Shown: positions 1 to 11,909, numbered from the stretch's first letter. The stretch: DNA of 64,000 nt from Bradyrhizobium niftali (GCF_004571025.1 NZ_SPQT01000015.1:162501-226500), one strand, 5' to 3'. Notes: generated by a model not told the origin, from the letters alone. Program-made: numbers and translations.

Positions 1-2
1 AG

Positions 3-761
3 ATCTACTCCTACGACGTCGATTTCCAGCGCAAGGTGCAGCCGGGCGATTCCTTCGACGTGTTCTATGCCGGCGAAGACGAGGGCGTGACGTCGAGCGA
101 AAAGAACGACGTGCTGTTCGCTTCGCTCACGGTCGGCGGCGAGACCAAGAAATACTACCGCTACCAGAGCCCTGACGACGGCGTGGTCGATTACTACGAC
201 GAGAGCGGCAAGAGCGCGAAGAAGTTCCTGGTCAGGAAACCCGTCAACAACGCCATCATGCGCTCCGGCTTCGGCGGCCGCCGCCACCCGATCCTCGGCT
301 ACGTGAAGATGCACACCGGCGTCGACTGGGCCACCGCCTACGGCACGCCGATCTTCGCCTCCGGCAACGGCGTGATCGAGAAGGCCGGCCCCGAAGGCGG
401 CTATGGCAAGTATATCCGCATCAAGCACAACAACGGCTACGAGACCGCCTACGGCCACATGTCGGCCTTCGCCAAGGGCATGGAGATCGGCAAGAAGGTG
501 CGGCAGGGCCAGGTGATCGGCTTCGTCGGTTCGACCGGCGCGTCGACCGGACCGCACGTCCATTACGAAATCCTGGTCAACGGCCGCTTCGTCGATCCGC
601 TGCGTGTGAAACTGCCGCGCGGCCGCTCGCTGGAAGGCCCGATGCTGGCCGGCTTCGAGAAGGAGCGCGACCGGCTCGACGGCATGATGAGCGGCCGGGG
701 CGGCGCCATCGCCCGCATCTCGGATGCGACCGGCGGACCGTTGCAGGTCACCAACCGGTAA
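3..761 (+). CDS. M23 family metallopeptidase (5' partial)
   Basis: This is the C-terminal part of a peptidoglycan endopeptidase of the M23 (lysostaphin/LytM-like) family. The open frame runs in from the window edge, so the start codon and any signal peptide or LysM domain are outside. The zinc-site motifs are visible: HTGVDW (the H-x3-D motif) and, further on, HVHYE (the H-x-H motif), spaced as in active M23 enzymes. Active members cut cell-wall cross-links in the periplasm. A short tail rich in Arg and Gly follows the domain. The next gene is about 150 bases downstream and looks like a separate unit. The family assignment is secure. Whether this copy is an enzyme or an EnvC-like activator is inference, although the intact ligands favour an enzyme. 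Confidence 0.9.
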   Translation: MYSYDVDFQRKVQPGDSFDVFYAGEDEGVTSSEKNDVLFASLTVGGETKKYYRYQSPDDGVVDYYDESGKSAKKFLVRKPVNNAIMRSGFGGRRHPILGYVKMHTGVDWATAYGTPIFASGNGVIEKAGPEGGYGKYIRIKHNNGYETAYGHMSAFAKGMEIGKKVRQGQVIGFVGSTGASTGPHVHYEILVNGRFVDPLRVKLPRGRSLEGPMLAGFEKERDRLDGMMSGRGGAIARISDATGGPLQVTNR

Positions 762-914
762 GCCGGCAACCGGCCGACATCGACCGGACATCTTCATCGA
801 CACGGTTGAATGGGACGCTTTCGGAGCGACGCCGCTTTACGACGTCACAACGTCAAGTTTCGTTTGCCAAAGCCGCATGACGGGCGAATACTTTCCAAAA
901 ATGGGAGGTCACGC

Positions 915-2543
915 ATGAAGAACAGGCTTGCCTGCGCAGCGGTCGTTGCTGCGATCGTCTGCACCACGAGCGCATCGGCCCAGACAGTACCGGCGACTTG
1001 GGAGGTCAAGAAACTCGTCCCCGGTTCGGCGTTCCATGGCGTGCATGGGCTCGGGGTCGACAAGGCCGGCCATCTGTTTGCCGGCAGCGTCGCCGGCGCC
1101 ATGCTCTACGAGGTGGACATCGCCGGCGGTACCGCCAAGGTTGCAATCCCTGCTCCGATCGGGATGGCCGACGACATCGCATTCGCGCCCGACGGCACCA
1201 TGGCCTGGACCGGCTTCCTGACCGGCGATCTCTATTCGCGCAAGGGCGACGGCCCGATCAAGAAGCTCGCCTCCGGCCTTCCCGGCATCAATTCGCTGGC
1301 CTTCCGCAAGGACGGCAGGCTCTACGCCACGACCGTTTTCCTCGGCGACACGCTCTACGAGATCGACGTCGAGGGCGTCAAACCGCCGCGCCAGATCATG
1401 GAGAAGATGGGCGGCCTCAACGGCTTCGAGTTCGGCCCCGACGACAAGCTCTACGGTCCGCTGTGGTTCAAGGGACAGGTCGCAAAAGTCGACGTCGACA
1501 AGGCCGAGCTGACCGTGGTCGCCGAAGGTTTCAAGATCCCGGCCGCCGTGAACTTCGATTCCAAGGGCCATCTCTGGGTGGTCGACACCGCGCTCGGCCA
1601 GCTGGTGCGGGTCGATCCCAAATCCGGCGCCAAGACCGTGGTTGCGCAGCTGAAGACGTCGCTGGACAACCTCGCGATCGACGACAAGGACCGCATCTAC
1701 GTCTCCAACATGGCCGACAACGGCATTCAGGAGGTCGATCCCGCGACCGGTAAGGCTAAACAGATCATCATGGGCAAGCTGGCGCTGCCCGGCGGCATCG
1801 GCGTCACCACCGACAACGGCAAGGACACGCTCCACCTCGCCGACGTGTTCGCCTATCGCACCATCGACGGCGCGACCGGCGAGGTCACCGAGAAGGCACG
1901 CATGCACGCCGACGGCGTCACCCTCGAATATCCGATGAGCGCGACGGCAAAGGGCAACGACGTGGTGCTGTCGAGCTGGTTCACCGGCACCGTGCAGGTG
2001 ATCGACGCCAAGACCGGCGCGACGCGCGACATGCTGCATGGCTTCAAGGCGCCGCATGATGCCATCGTGCTCGAGGACGGCACCATCCTGGTGGCCGAGC
2101 TCGGCACCAAGTCGCTGGTCCGCGTCAGCGGCGAACACGGCAAGGATCGCACCACGCTGATCGGCGGCCTCGAGGGACCGGTCGGGCTGGTCGGTGGATC
2201 GGCTGGCGAGGTCTATGTCACCGAAGCCTTCGCCGGGCTCGTGTCCCGGGTCGACAAGAACGGCGAAAAGACCGTGATCGCCAAGGATCTGAAAATGCCC
2301 GAGGGCATCGCGCGGACGAGCGACGGCAAGCTGGTCGTGGCCGAGGTCGGCGCCCAACGGCTGATCGAGATCGCGCCCGACGGCAAGGTGACCGAGATCG
2401 CGGCCAATCTCCCGATCGGCCTGCCAGGCGCGCCTGGCGGCCTGCCGACCAACATTCCGACAGGGGTGGCCATCGGCGGCTCCGGCGTCATCTACTTCAC
2501 CTCCGACATCGAGAACGCGATCTACAAGGTGGCGAAGAAGTAG
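915..2543 (+). CDS. Exported NHL/SMP-30-like beta-propeller protein
   Basis: A protein of 542 residues made of repeated propeller-blade units (for example DDKLYGPLWF, KGHLWVVDTA, DDKDRIYVSN, DGKLVVAEVG) typical of SMP-30/gluconolactonase and NHL-repeat proteins. The start at 915 is chosen because a strong GGGAGGT lies just before it and because it opens directly with a signal peptide (MKNRLACAAVVAAIV, then an ASAQ cleavage site). An upstream in-frame start exists but would bury the signal. The protein is therefore probably periplasmic. Two propeller halves seem to be present. No substrate can be named: SMP-30 relatives include lactonases but also plain binding proteins. It stands alone between an M23 peptidase and a small hypothetical gene. 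Confidence 0.85.
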   Translation: MKNRLACAAVVAAIVCTTSASAQTVPATWEVKKLVPGSAFHGVHGLGVDKAGHLFAGSVAGAMLYEVDIAGGTAKVAIPAPIGMADDIAFAPDGTMAWTGFLTGDLYSRKGDGPIKKLASGLPGINSLAFRKDGRLYATTVFLGDTLYEIDVEGVKPPRQIMEKMGGLNGFEFGPDDKLYGPLWFKGQVAKVDVDKAELTVVAEGFKIPAAVNFDSKGHLWVVDTALGQLVRVDPKSGAKTVVAQLKTSLDNLAIDDKDRIYVSNMADNGIQEVDPATGKAKQIIMGKLALPGGIGVTTDNGKDTLHLADVFAYRTIDGATGEVTEKARMHADGVTLEYPMSATAKGNDVVLSSWFTGTVQVIDAKTGATRDMLHGFKAPHDAIVLEDGTILVAELGTKSLVRVSGEHGKDRTTLIGGLEGPVGLVGGSAGEVYVTEAFAGLVSRVDKNGEKTVIAKDLKMPEGIARTSDGKLVVAEVGAQRLIEIAPDGKVTEIAANLPIGLPGAPGGLPTNIPTGVAIGGSGVIYFTSDIENAIYKVAKK

Positions 2544-2631
2544 CCTCCCACCGAAGCGGCACCCGGTCGATGGAACCGGCACGCGGCTTCCCCGGTTAAT
2601 GGAGGGGAAGCCGACAGCAGGAGGATCACCC

Positions 2632-2895
2632 ATGAGGCGCCTCTCCCGCGACGACATCGTCAAGACCGTGGATCGGGCCGACGACGTCACGATCGCCCAG
2701 ATCATCGGAACCGGCGCGACCGTCGACGAACTGGCGGAAGCGCAGGCCTGGCTCGCCAATGACGAGCCGATGATCAACGATCTCCGGCCACTCGCCCACG
2801 GCCGCGTCCGCGAACTCGTGGACATCCTCAGCGAGATCGACGAGGACGGCGACGAGGACGGTCCGGCACCTAGCCCTGCGCCGACGGAAAACTAG
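2632..2895 (+). CDS. Small acidic hypothetical protein
   Basis: An 87-residue protein with no recognised domain. The start at 2632 is set by AGGAGG about 8 bases upstream; the longer in-frame start at 2599 lacks such a site. The sequence is mostly helical in look, with an Ala/Glu-rich middle, and ends in an acidic run (EIDEDGDEDG) and a Pro-rich tail. Its stop codon overlaps the end of the converging AraC-family gene by a few bases. Codon use resembles the neighbours, so it is probably a real chromosomal gene of unknown role. Confidence 0.7.
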   Translation: MRRLSRDDIVKTVDRADDVTIAQIIGTGATVDELAEAQAWLANDEPMINDLRPLAHGRVRELVDILSEIDEDGDEDGPAPSPAPTEN

Positions 2896-3704
2896 CTCGC
2901 GCGAATCCGCGCGAACAATTCCGACGGCATCATGCCGAACATGTCGCGGAAGGCCGTGCTGAAATGCGCGGAGCTGGAAAAGCCGGCGCCATGCGCCGCC
3001 TCGGTCAGCGATTGCCCCTGTGCGACCGCCCGCGCGGCTGCGCCGATCCGGCTCCAGATGCGGTAGCGGCGGAGCGGCACACCCGTGGCTTCCTTGAACA
3101 GATGCAAAAAGCGCGAGGACGAAAGCCCGGCCTGGCGGCCGAGTTCGGCAAGCGTGTGCGAACCGCCGGGCTCCTCGCGCATCCGCCTTATGGCATCAGC
3201 AATTCTTGCGTCCGGCTGCGCACGTGATCCGATTCCAAGCCTATCGCGGACGGCCTGCCGCGCTTCGTCAGATTCGAGGCGTCGCTCGGCGATGTCGCCG
3301 AACAGCGTGACAACCGCTCGCTCGTCGATCATGTCGAACGCGGCCCTCGATCCGACCTCCTTCATGCGTGAACGAAGCGCCTCGATATCGCGTCCGAAGG
3401 GATCGACATAGAGGAAGGCCATCCGTCCGGCATCCACGCGCAGATGGTGCAGGCTGTTGGGCATGATCAGCACGCTGCGCGTCATGCGATAGGACGGTGA
3501 GCGTGCCCTCGGATGGTCGGCCACGCCGATCGCCCCGTCGAGCGCAACGGCCAGCACGCCGGTGGCATTGCGGTGGGGCGTCAACCCGAAGGCCGGACCG
3601 AGATAGAGCACCCGCGCGCCCCAATCGAGCATCCGCGCCTGCATTGGCCCGACCTTGGGCGGCGTGTCGATAGCCAGTTCCTGAAAGCCCGGTGGCGAGG
3701 TCAT
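2892..3704 (-). CDS. AraC family transcriptional regulator
   Basis: A 270-residue regulator. The C-terminal third carries the two helix-turn-helix units of the AraC/XylS family (for instance TLAELGRQAGLSSSRFLHLF followed by LTEAAHGAGFSSSAHFSTAF). The N-terminal two thirds form a poorly conserved ligand-sensing region with a cupin-like look. It binds DNA and probably responds to a small molecule that the sequence does not reveal. It is transcribed away from the NTF2-like gene that begins about 55 bases from its start, so that gene is a plausible target (inference from divergence). Its 3' end touches the end of the small acidic gene. Confidence 0.9.
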   Translation of the reverse strand: MTSPPGFQELAIDTPPKVGPMQARMLDWGARVLYLGPAFGLTPHRNATGVLAVALDGAIGVADHPRARSPSYRMTRSVLIMPNSLHHLRVDAGRMAFLYVDPFGRDIEALRSRMKEVGSRAAFDMIDERAVVTLFGDIAERRLESDEARQAVRDRLGIGSRAQPDARIADAIRRMREEPGGSHTLAELGRQAGLSSSRFLHLFKEATGVPLRRYRIWSRIGAAARAVAQGQSLTEAAHGAGFSSSAHFSTAFRDMFGMMPSELFARIRAS

Positions 3705-3758
3705 GCCTTACCATAGCGCACCGGCACAACGCTGCCGATGACCCGGGAGATCATGTCG

Positions 3759-4178
3759 ATGGAGAAAGTTCTGGCGGATGACGCCGCACAAACCGCCGCG
3801 ATCCGCGCCGCCGTCGCGCGCTATGCGGCCGCCTGGCAGGCCGGCGACCGCGCCGCGATCGCCGCCTGCTACCACGACGAATTCACGCTGCATTATGCCG
3901 GGCATAACCCGCTCGCCGGCACCCATCGCGGCAAGCCGGCCGCGCTTGCCGCTCTGGCCGAGGTCGCACGCCGCGCCAACCGGAAACTTCTTGGCATCGA
4001 CGAATTGATGGCCGGGCCGCGGCGCGGCGCCATTCTCGCGCGGGAATCGTTCAGCCGGGACGGTCGCGCGGCCGAACTGGAACGGCTGCTGGTCTATGCC
4101 GTGCGCGACGGCCTGCTGAGCGAATGCTGGGTCTACGACCGCGATCAGGCGGCGGTGGACGCGTTCTTCGCGGATTGA
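3759..4178 (+). CDS. NTF2-like/SnoaL-like domain protein
   Basis: A protein of 139 residues with a single NTF2/SnoaL-like fold: an N-terminal helix, then AWQAGDRAAIAACYHDEFTL, a hallmark of the family, then a curved sheet. Such domains bind or isomerise small hydrophobic ligands, but the function of this one is unknown. Three Met codons lie close together (3738, 3753, 3759). The last is preferred because GGGAGA at 3745-3750 is correctly spaced for it and too close to 3753. It diverges from the AraC-type regulator and may be under its control. Confidence 0.8.
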   Translation: MEKVLADDAAQTAAIRAAVARYAAAWQAGDRAAIAACYHDEFTLHYAGHNPLAGTHRGKPAALAALAEVARRANRKLLGIDELMAGPRRGAILARESFSRDGRAAELERLLVYAVRDGLLSECWVYDRDQAAVDAFFAD

Positions 4179-4181
4179 AAA

Positions 4182-4212
4182 ACGCCCTCCGCGATTTCAG
4201 CGCGGAGGGCGT
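4182..4212 (-). terminator. Intrinsic terminator of clpB
   Basis: A 12-bp perfect stem (ACGCCCTCCGCG with its complement) around a 7-base loop. On the minus strand it is followed by a run of T residues (4178-4182), so it fits termination just after clpB. It may also stop readthrough from the converging NTF2-like gene. Confidence 0.85.
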
Positions 4213-4220
4213 GTATTTCG

Positions 4221-6869
<2,649 letters not shown>

Positions 6870-7109
6870 CTTTTCTGTCCCTCGGCCTGCCCGTGGAGCC
6901 CTCTAAAGGCACTCCACACGGCATCTTCATTGGGTTTCCGATTTCCGCATTGACGTTTCTCAACCGGTAACGGTCGTCATTTACCGACGCTGCCGCCGGC
7001 CTGAGGCAAATGTGGGAAGCGGCTTGGGGGAGCGAAAGAGGCGAGTTCACAATTTCGTGCGCTGTTTGGCCGGCTTGGCGCCAGCAGGTCGAATCCCCTA
7101 AGTAGCGGC

Positions 7110-7898
7110 ATGACAGCCAGCCAGACCGCCGAAATCACCGATCTCTATCGCTATCCGATCAAGGGCCTGACGCCGGAGCGCCTGCCCCGCGTCGCCTTGC
7201 GGCGAGGGGAAACCCTGCCCGCCGACCGCCGCTACGCCATCGAGAACGGCCCCAGCGGGTTCGATCCCGAGGCGCCGGCCTGGAAGCCGAAGATCCAGTT
7301 TCTGATGCTGGCGCGCAATGAGCGGCTGGCTTCCCTCGACAGCCGGTTCGAGGACGCGACCAACCGCCTGACCATCCGCAAGGACGGCCAAATCGTCGCC
7401 AGCGGCGATCTGGAGACCGCCGCTGGGCGCGCCGCCATCGAGCGCTACTTCAGCGAGAACTTTCAGCCCGAGCTGAAGGGCCCGCCCAAGGTTCTGTCAG
7501 GCAGCAACCACAGCTTTTCCGACGTCGCCCGCAAGGTCGTGTCCATCATCAATCTCGACAGCGTCCGCGCGATCGAGGCCATGCTCGGTGGCACCGCCGT
7601 CCACCCCCTGCGCTTCCGCGCCAATCTCTACGTCAAGGGCTGGCCGGCCTGGTCCGAGCTCGACCTCGTCGGCCAGACGCTCGCGATCGGCCAGGCTCGG
7701 CTGCAGGTGGTAAAGCGCATCGTCCGTTGCCCGGCCACCAATGTCGATCCGGAGACCGCAAAGCGCGACCTCGAAATCCCGCCGACGCTCTCGCGCCATC
7801 TCGGCCACATGGATTGCGGCATCTATGCCGAGGTGATCGCCGGCGGCGAGATCGGCGTGGGGGATGCAGTCGCGGTGGAAGAGCCGAAGCTGGTGTGA
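7110..7898 (+). CDS. MOSC domain-containing protein
   Basis: A protein of 262 residues with an N-terminal MOSC beta-barrel region (LYRYPIKGLTPERL) and a C-terminal MOSC domain. The latter carries the conserved cysteine motif VRCPATNVDPET and a closing GGEIGVGDAV. This is the arrangement of YcbX/mARC-like proteins, which bind molybdenum cofactor through that cysteine and reduce N-hydroxylated compounds. There is no fused ferredoxin domain here, so an external electron donor would be needed. The start follows a short gap after clpB's upstream region and fits the family N-terminus. The gene is followed at once by a palindromic repeat. Confidence 0.85.
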   Translation: MTASQTAEITDLYRYPIKGLTPERLPRVALRRGETLPADRRYAIENGPSGFDPEAPAWKPKIQFLMLARNERLASLDSRFEDATNRLTIRKDGQIVASGDLETAAGRAAIERYFSENFQPELKGPPKVLSGSNHSFSDVARKVVSIINLDSVRAIEAMLGGTAVHPLRFRANLYVKGWPAWSELDLVGQTLAIGQARLQVVKRIVRCPATNVDPETAKRDLEIPPTLSRHLGHMDCGIYAEVIAGGEIGVGDAVAVEEPKLV

Positions 7899-7902
7899 GC
7901 TT

Positions 7903-8017
7903 CGTAGGGTGGGTCAGCCGAAGGCGCAACCCACCACTTCTGTCACCGCAGAAACCAAAGAGGTGGGTTACGCCCGCGGACCGCGCTTCGCGCGACCGCG
8001 AGCTAACGCACCCTACG
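7903..8017. repeat. Palindromic intergenic repeat, GTAGGGTGGGT type
   Basis: The arms CGTAGGGTG (from 7903) and its complement CACCCTACG (to 8017) enclose inner inverted segments (CAACCCACC against GGTGGGTT). This element lies between converging genes and belongs to the REP-like families common in Bradyrhizobium. Confidence 0.8.
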
Positions 8018-8024
8018 TCTCACC

Positions 8025-8816
8025 TCAGTTCGGCATCACATACGCATAGATGCGGCCGCGCGAGACCGGGGCCTCGCGGACGCGATTGCCGTTGTTGCCG
8101 GAGATCATGATCGGATTGCCCTGCGCGTCGACGCCGGTGATGATTCCGACGTGGCCGCCCCGGCCGCCGCGCGACATCACCGCGATGGCACCGACCTGCG
8201 GGCCGGAGACACGCGTGCCGTAACGCGCGAACGAATTCGCCATGTCCGAGCCGGTGCCGTGGTGACCGGTTTTCTCAAGCACCATGTTCATGAAGCGCGC
8301 GCACCACAGGCTGCCGCGCCCGGTCGGGTTGCCGCCGAGATAACGGCGCGCCTCGGACACGAGGCCCGATCCGCCGCCAAAACCGCCGCTCATACCCGCG
8401 TTGCCAATGTCGCCAGCGCTGCTCCTGTTGACAGCATGGCTCATGTTGGCAGCGCGGCTCACTTTGCCGGCGCGGCGCATGTTTCCGCCGATGCCCATGT
8501 CACCGCTGCCCATGTCACCGCCGCCCGCGTAGCGCATGTCACCCATGCCGCCGCTATTGGCGTTCGGATCGTAGTTGGCCTGCGTGTTCATGAATCCGCC
8601 GGCCTGCAGCTGCGCCGCGCTGCGCTCGAAGCGCGAGCCGCGGGCCTGGTGCCGATAGTGATGATGTCTACTGGCGTGGTGCACGTAAGCGTGCCGCTCT
8701 GCGCTATGACGATGAGGCCGCGCCGAGGCCGGAGAAACAAACGCGGCGACCGCCGCGAAGAAAAGCGCCAGCGCGACAACACAACGCGACAGGCGAGACG
8801 CAAACAACTCGAACAT
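8025..8816 (-). CDS. Exported TIGR02594-like (CHAP-fold) protein
   Basis: A protein of 263 residues with an N-terminal signal peptide (hydrophobic VVALALFFAAVAAFV then ASA). A His/Arg-rich stretch follows, then a low-complexity middle (about residues 80-150) built from Gly-Asp-Met and Ala-Gly-Asn steps. The C-terminal domain resembles the TIGR02594/CHAP peptidase-like group: the candidate catalytic Cys sits in SLWCARF and the His in GGHVGIITG. Such domains act on cell-wall peptides, but activity here is unproven. The middle repeats could be a flexible spacer across the periplasm. It is flanked by a palindromic repeat and a gap of about 235 bases in which nothing was recognised. Confidence 0.8.
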   Translation of the reverse strand: MFELFASRLSRCVVALALFFAAVAAFVSPASARPHRHSAERHAYVHHASRHHHYRHQARGSRFERSAAQLQAGGFMNTQANYDPNANSGGMGDMRYAGGGDMGSGDMGIGGNMRRAGKVSRAANMSHAVNRSSAGDIGNAGMSGGFGGGSGLVSEARRYLGGNPTGRGSLWCARFMNMVLEKTGHHGTGSDMANSFARYGTRVSGPQVGAIAVMSRGGRGGHVGIITGVDAQGNPIMISGNNGNRVREAPVSRGRIYAYVMPN

Positions 8817-9051
8817 TAATCATCCTTCGTTGACACCCCCACTCCCAGCCGGCCCGTGCGCGGCCGACATCCGCCGGGCCGTAAAGCTTCCGGATGTGGC
8901 GAGAACAAGACGCCGCGCATCGGCGCGAATTAACGCTTCGGTGAATTGCTGCGATGATTTTGTGTCGATGCAGGTCTGTTGCCGCCGCATTGCGGACAAC
9001 AGCATTAACTGCAATTCTCGAAACAACGGCTTGAAGAGAGGGAAACAGTTA

Positions 9052-9914
9052 ATGCCCCACGCCACGACCAGGGACGACGTCCGCATCTATTTCGAAGAGG
9101 CGGGCCAGGGATCGCCGATCATTTTTCTGCATGAGTTCGCGGCCGACTACACGAATTGGGAGCCGCAGATGCGCTACTTCTCGCGCGGCCACCGCTGCAT
9201 CACCTATTCCGCGCGCGGCTACACGCCGTCGGACGTGCCTGAGGGCGAGGTCTACACCTCACGCATTTCTACACCGACGCGCTCGCGGTGCTCGATCATC
9301 TCAGAATCGATCGTGCGCATCTCGTCGGGCTCTCGATGGGCGCTTATTCGTCGCTTCAGGTCGGACTGAACGCGCCACAGCGTGCGCTGTCGATGACGCT
9401 CGCCGGCGTCGGCTCCGGCTCGGAGATCGAGAATCTCGACGCCTGGCGCAAGCAATGCCGCGCCAATGCCGAGCAGTTCGAGACGCTCGGCTCCACGGAG
9501 GTGGCAAAAATCACGCGCGAGGCGCCGAGCCGGATTCCGTTCCTGGTCAAGGACCCGCGCGGCCACGCCGATTTCTACGCCGCGCTGGCGCGGCACGATG
9601 CCAGGGGATCGGCGAGCACGATGCGCGGCTTCCAGGGCGGCCGTCCCTCGATCTTTGCGATGACGGACGCGATCAGGGGCGTCGCAACGCCGGCGCTGAT
9701 CATCTGCGGCGACGAGGACGATCCCTGCGTCGGGCCGAGCCTGTTCTTGAAAAGGCATCTGCCGGCCGCGGGTCTTGCGATGTTTCCGAAGTCGGGGCAC
9801 GTGCTCAACCTCGAGGAGCCCGCGCTGTTCAACGAGACCGTGGAGCGGTTCGTCACGCTGGTGGAAGCCGGACGATGGCCGGCACGCGATCCGAGGTCGC
9901 TGCCGGTGGGTTGA
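9052..9914 (+). pseudogene. Alpha/beta hydrolase, frameshifted
   Basis: The two halves of one alpha/beta hydrolase lie in different frames. The first (from ATG 9052, after GAGAGGG) runs through the oxyanion motif HEFAADYTNW to about GEVYT. The second resumes near 9258 (THFYTDALAVLDHL) and carries the nucleophile elbow GLSMGA, the acid in ICGDEDD and the His in SGHVLN, ending at 9914. All catalytic parts are present, so the single-base slip between about 9250 and 9285 is the only defect. It may be a recent mutation or a sequencing error. If real, the protein would stop near residue 105 and be inactive. Confidence 0.8.
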
Positions 9915-9917
9915 CTT

Positions 9918-10021
9918 GTCATTCCGGGATGCGCCGGCAGGCGCAGGCCCGGAATCCATCGCTCGACAAACGCTGTGGTACGATGGATTCCGGGCTCGCG
10001 CTTCGCGCGCCCCGGAATGAC
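9918..10021. repeat. Palindromic intergenic repeat, GTCATTCCGGG type
   Basis: GTCATTCCGGG at the left and CCCCGGAATGAC at the right form the outer arms, with CGGAATCCAT and ATGGATTCCG as inner arms. It sits between the converging hydrolase and metW. The same family recurs at 35124-35274. Confidence 0.85.
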
Positions 10022-10029
10022 TGCGGCTA

Positions 10030-10692
10030 CTACTTCCCCCCGCCGCGCGTCAGCAGAAACACGCCCTGCTCGCCGAACATGTTCCACACCCACCAGGGCA
10101 GGTTCAGCGGCACCGGGCGGCCATAGAGATCGAGCGCCACCGAGCGTTCCATCTTGACGTTGATCTCGTCGCAGAGCTCGACGAAATCCTTGATGGTGCA
10201 GAAGTGGATGTTGGCGGTATCGTACCAGGTCGCCGGCAGGTTCTCGGTGCGCGGCATGTGGCCGCCGATCAGGAGCTGGAGCCGCATCTTCCAGAAACCG
10301 AAGTTCGGGAACGACACGATGGCGCGGCGACCGATGCGCAGGAGATTCTCCAGCACCACACGCGGCTGCCGCGTCGCCTGAAGCGTCTGCGACAGGATCA
10401 CGTAGTCGAAGGCATCATCGGGATAGTTCACGAGGTCGGTGTCGGCGTCGCCCTGCACCACCGCGAGGCCCTTGGCGACGCAGCGGTTGACGCCCTCGCG
10501 CGACAATTCGATGCCGCGGCCATCGATGCCGCGGGTCTCCAGAAGCTGGAGCAGATCGCCGTCGCCGCAGCCGACATCGAGCACCTTCGAGCCCGGCTTG
10601 ACCATTTCGGCGACGAGCAGATGGTCGGCGCGAAAATGACCTGATCGTTCCGAGTCAAGGCCGCCCAACGGCAGCACTTCCTGCGCTGACAT
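10030..10692 (-). CDS. metW: Methionine biosynthesis protein MetW
   Basis: A protein of 220 residues with a class I SAM-methyltransferase-like fold: motif I is VLDVGCGDGDLL and the later motif is DYVILSQTLQ. MetW is the partner of MetX in alphaproteobacteria; it assists homoserine acylation and has been linked to methionine synthesis rather than to a proven methyl transfer. It follows metX by about 14 bases on the same strand, so the two form one operon under the SAM-II riboswitch upstream of metX. Confidence 0.95.
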   Translation of the reverse strand: MSAQEVLPLGGLDSERSGHFRADHLLVAEMVKPGSKVLDVGCGDGDLLQLLETRGIDGRGIELSREGVNRCVAKGLAVVQGDADTDLVNYPDDAFDYVILSQTLQATRQPRVVLENLLRIGRRAIVSFPNFGFWKMRLQLLIGGHMPRTENLPATWYDTANIHFCTIKDFVELCDEINVKMERSVALDLYGRPVPLNLPWWVWNMFGEQGVFLLTRGGGK

Positions 10693-10706
10693 CCTAACTA
10701 CCCTTG

Positions 10707-11909
10707 TTAGCTATTCTTGCCGTTGAGTCCGCGCGCCTTGCCTGCCGATTCCAGGAAGGCGCGGGCGATGTCGAAGAATTCGGGCACGTCGAGCAGGAAG
10801 GCGTCATGGCCGCGATCGGTCTCGATCTCGGCAAACGACACCCGCGCGCTCGACGCATTCAGCGCATGCACCAGCGCGCGCGATTCCGAGGTCGGGAACA
10901 GCCAGTCGCTGGTGAAGGAGACCACGCAGAAGCGTGTCTTGATGCCGGTGAACGCCTTCGCCAGCACGCCGCCATGGTCGCCGGCGATGTCGAAATAGTC
11001 CATCGCGCGCGTCAGATAGAGATAGGAGTTGGCATCGAAGCGCTCGACAAAGGACGAGCCCTGGTAGCGCAGATAGGACTCGACCTGGAAGTCGGCGTCG
11101 AACGAGAAGGTCGGCAGCTCGCGATCCTGCATGCGCCGGCCGAACTTGCGATGCAGCGCGGCGTCGGAGAGATAGGTGATGTGCGCAGCCATCCGTGCAA
11201 CCGCAAGGCCACGATGCGGATGGATGCCATGATCGGCATAGCCGCCATTGTGCCAGTCGGGATCGGCCATCACAGCCTGGCGGCCGAGCTCGTGAAAGGC
11301 GATGTTCTGCGCCGAGTGCCGCGTCGAGCAGGCAATCGCCAGCGCGGAATAGACGCGCTCGGGATAGGCCGCGGTCCATTGCAGCACTTGCATGCCACCC
11401 ATCGAGCCGCCGACCACCCCGAACAGCGTGTCGATGCCGAGCCGGTCGATCAGCATCGCCTGCGCGCGAACCATGTCGGGAATGGTGATGACCGGAAAAT
11501 CCAGGCCCCACACTTTGCCGGTCGCGGGATTGATCGAGGCCGGCCCGGTCGAGCCCATGCAGCCACCAATCACATTGGCGCAGATGATGAAGTATTGGCT
11601 CGGATCGAGCGGACGGCCCGCACCAACCAATGTTTCCCACCAACCGGGCTTGCCGGTGACGGGGTGCACATTGGCGACATGCTGGTCGCCGGTCAGCGCA
11701 TGGCAGATCAGGATCGCGTTGGAGCGGTCCGCGTTGAGCTCGCCATAGGTCTGGTAGGCGATCTGGAACGGCGAAAGATCGACCCCGCAGTCGAGCGGCA
11801 ACGGCTGATCGGCACCGAAATGCGCGACGAGCGAACTCGGATGATCCACCTCGTGCGACCGTTCATCGGCACTGATCGCGGGACTGGGAATCGACGTGAC
11901 GCCAACCAT
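10707..11909 (-). CDS. metX: Homoserine O-acetyltransferase MetX
   Basis: An enzyme of 400 residues with the alpha/beta hydrolase fold. It transfers an acyl group to homoserine, the first committed step of methionine synthesis. The nucleophile is Ser169 in GGSMGGMQ; the oxyanion region is CHALTGDQH near residue 70, and the C-terminal Asp and His lie in FTSDWLFP and RGHDAFLLD. Acetyl versus succinyl specificity cannot be read safely from the motifs, so the name follows the family. It is the first gene of the metXW operon, and expression is expected to fall when SAM is high because of the aptamer and terminator upstream. Confidence 0.96.
   Translation of the reverse strand: MVGVTSIPSPAISADERSHEVDHPSSLVAHFGADQPLPLDCGVDLSPFQIAYQTYGELNADRSNAILICHALTGDQHVANVHPVTGKPGWWETLVGAGRPLDPSQYFIICANVIGGCMGSTGPASINPATGKVWGLDFPVITIPDMVRAQAMLIDRLGIDTLFGVVGGSMGGMQVLQWTAAYPERVYSALAIACSTRHSAQNIAFHELGRQAVMADPDWHNGGYADHGIHPHRGLAVARMAAHITYLSDAALHRKFGRRMQDRELPTFSFDADFQVESYLRYQGSSFVERFDANSYLYLTRAMDYFDIAGDHGGVLAKAFTGIKTRFCVVSFTSDWLFPTSESRALVHALNASSARVSFAEIETDRGHDAFLLDVPEFFDIARAFLESAGKARGLNGKNS

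Noticed and set aside
909..2825. A 638-codon minus-strand frame opposite the NHL-protein gene
   Set aside because: It is antisense to a gene with a signal peptide, ribosome site and clear repeats; its composition is that of a GC-rich shadow frame.
7060..7105. tRNA-like T-arm (GGTCGAATCCC) before the MOSC gene
   Set aside because: No matching acceptor, anticodon or D-arm could be folded around it.
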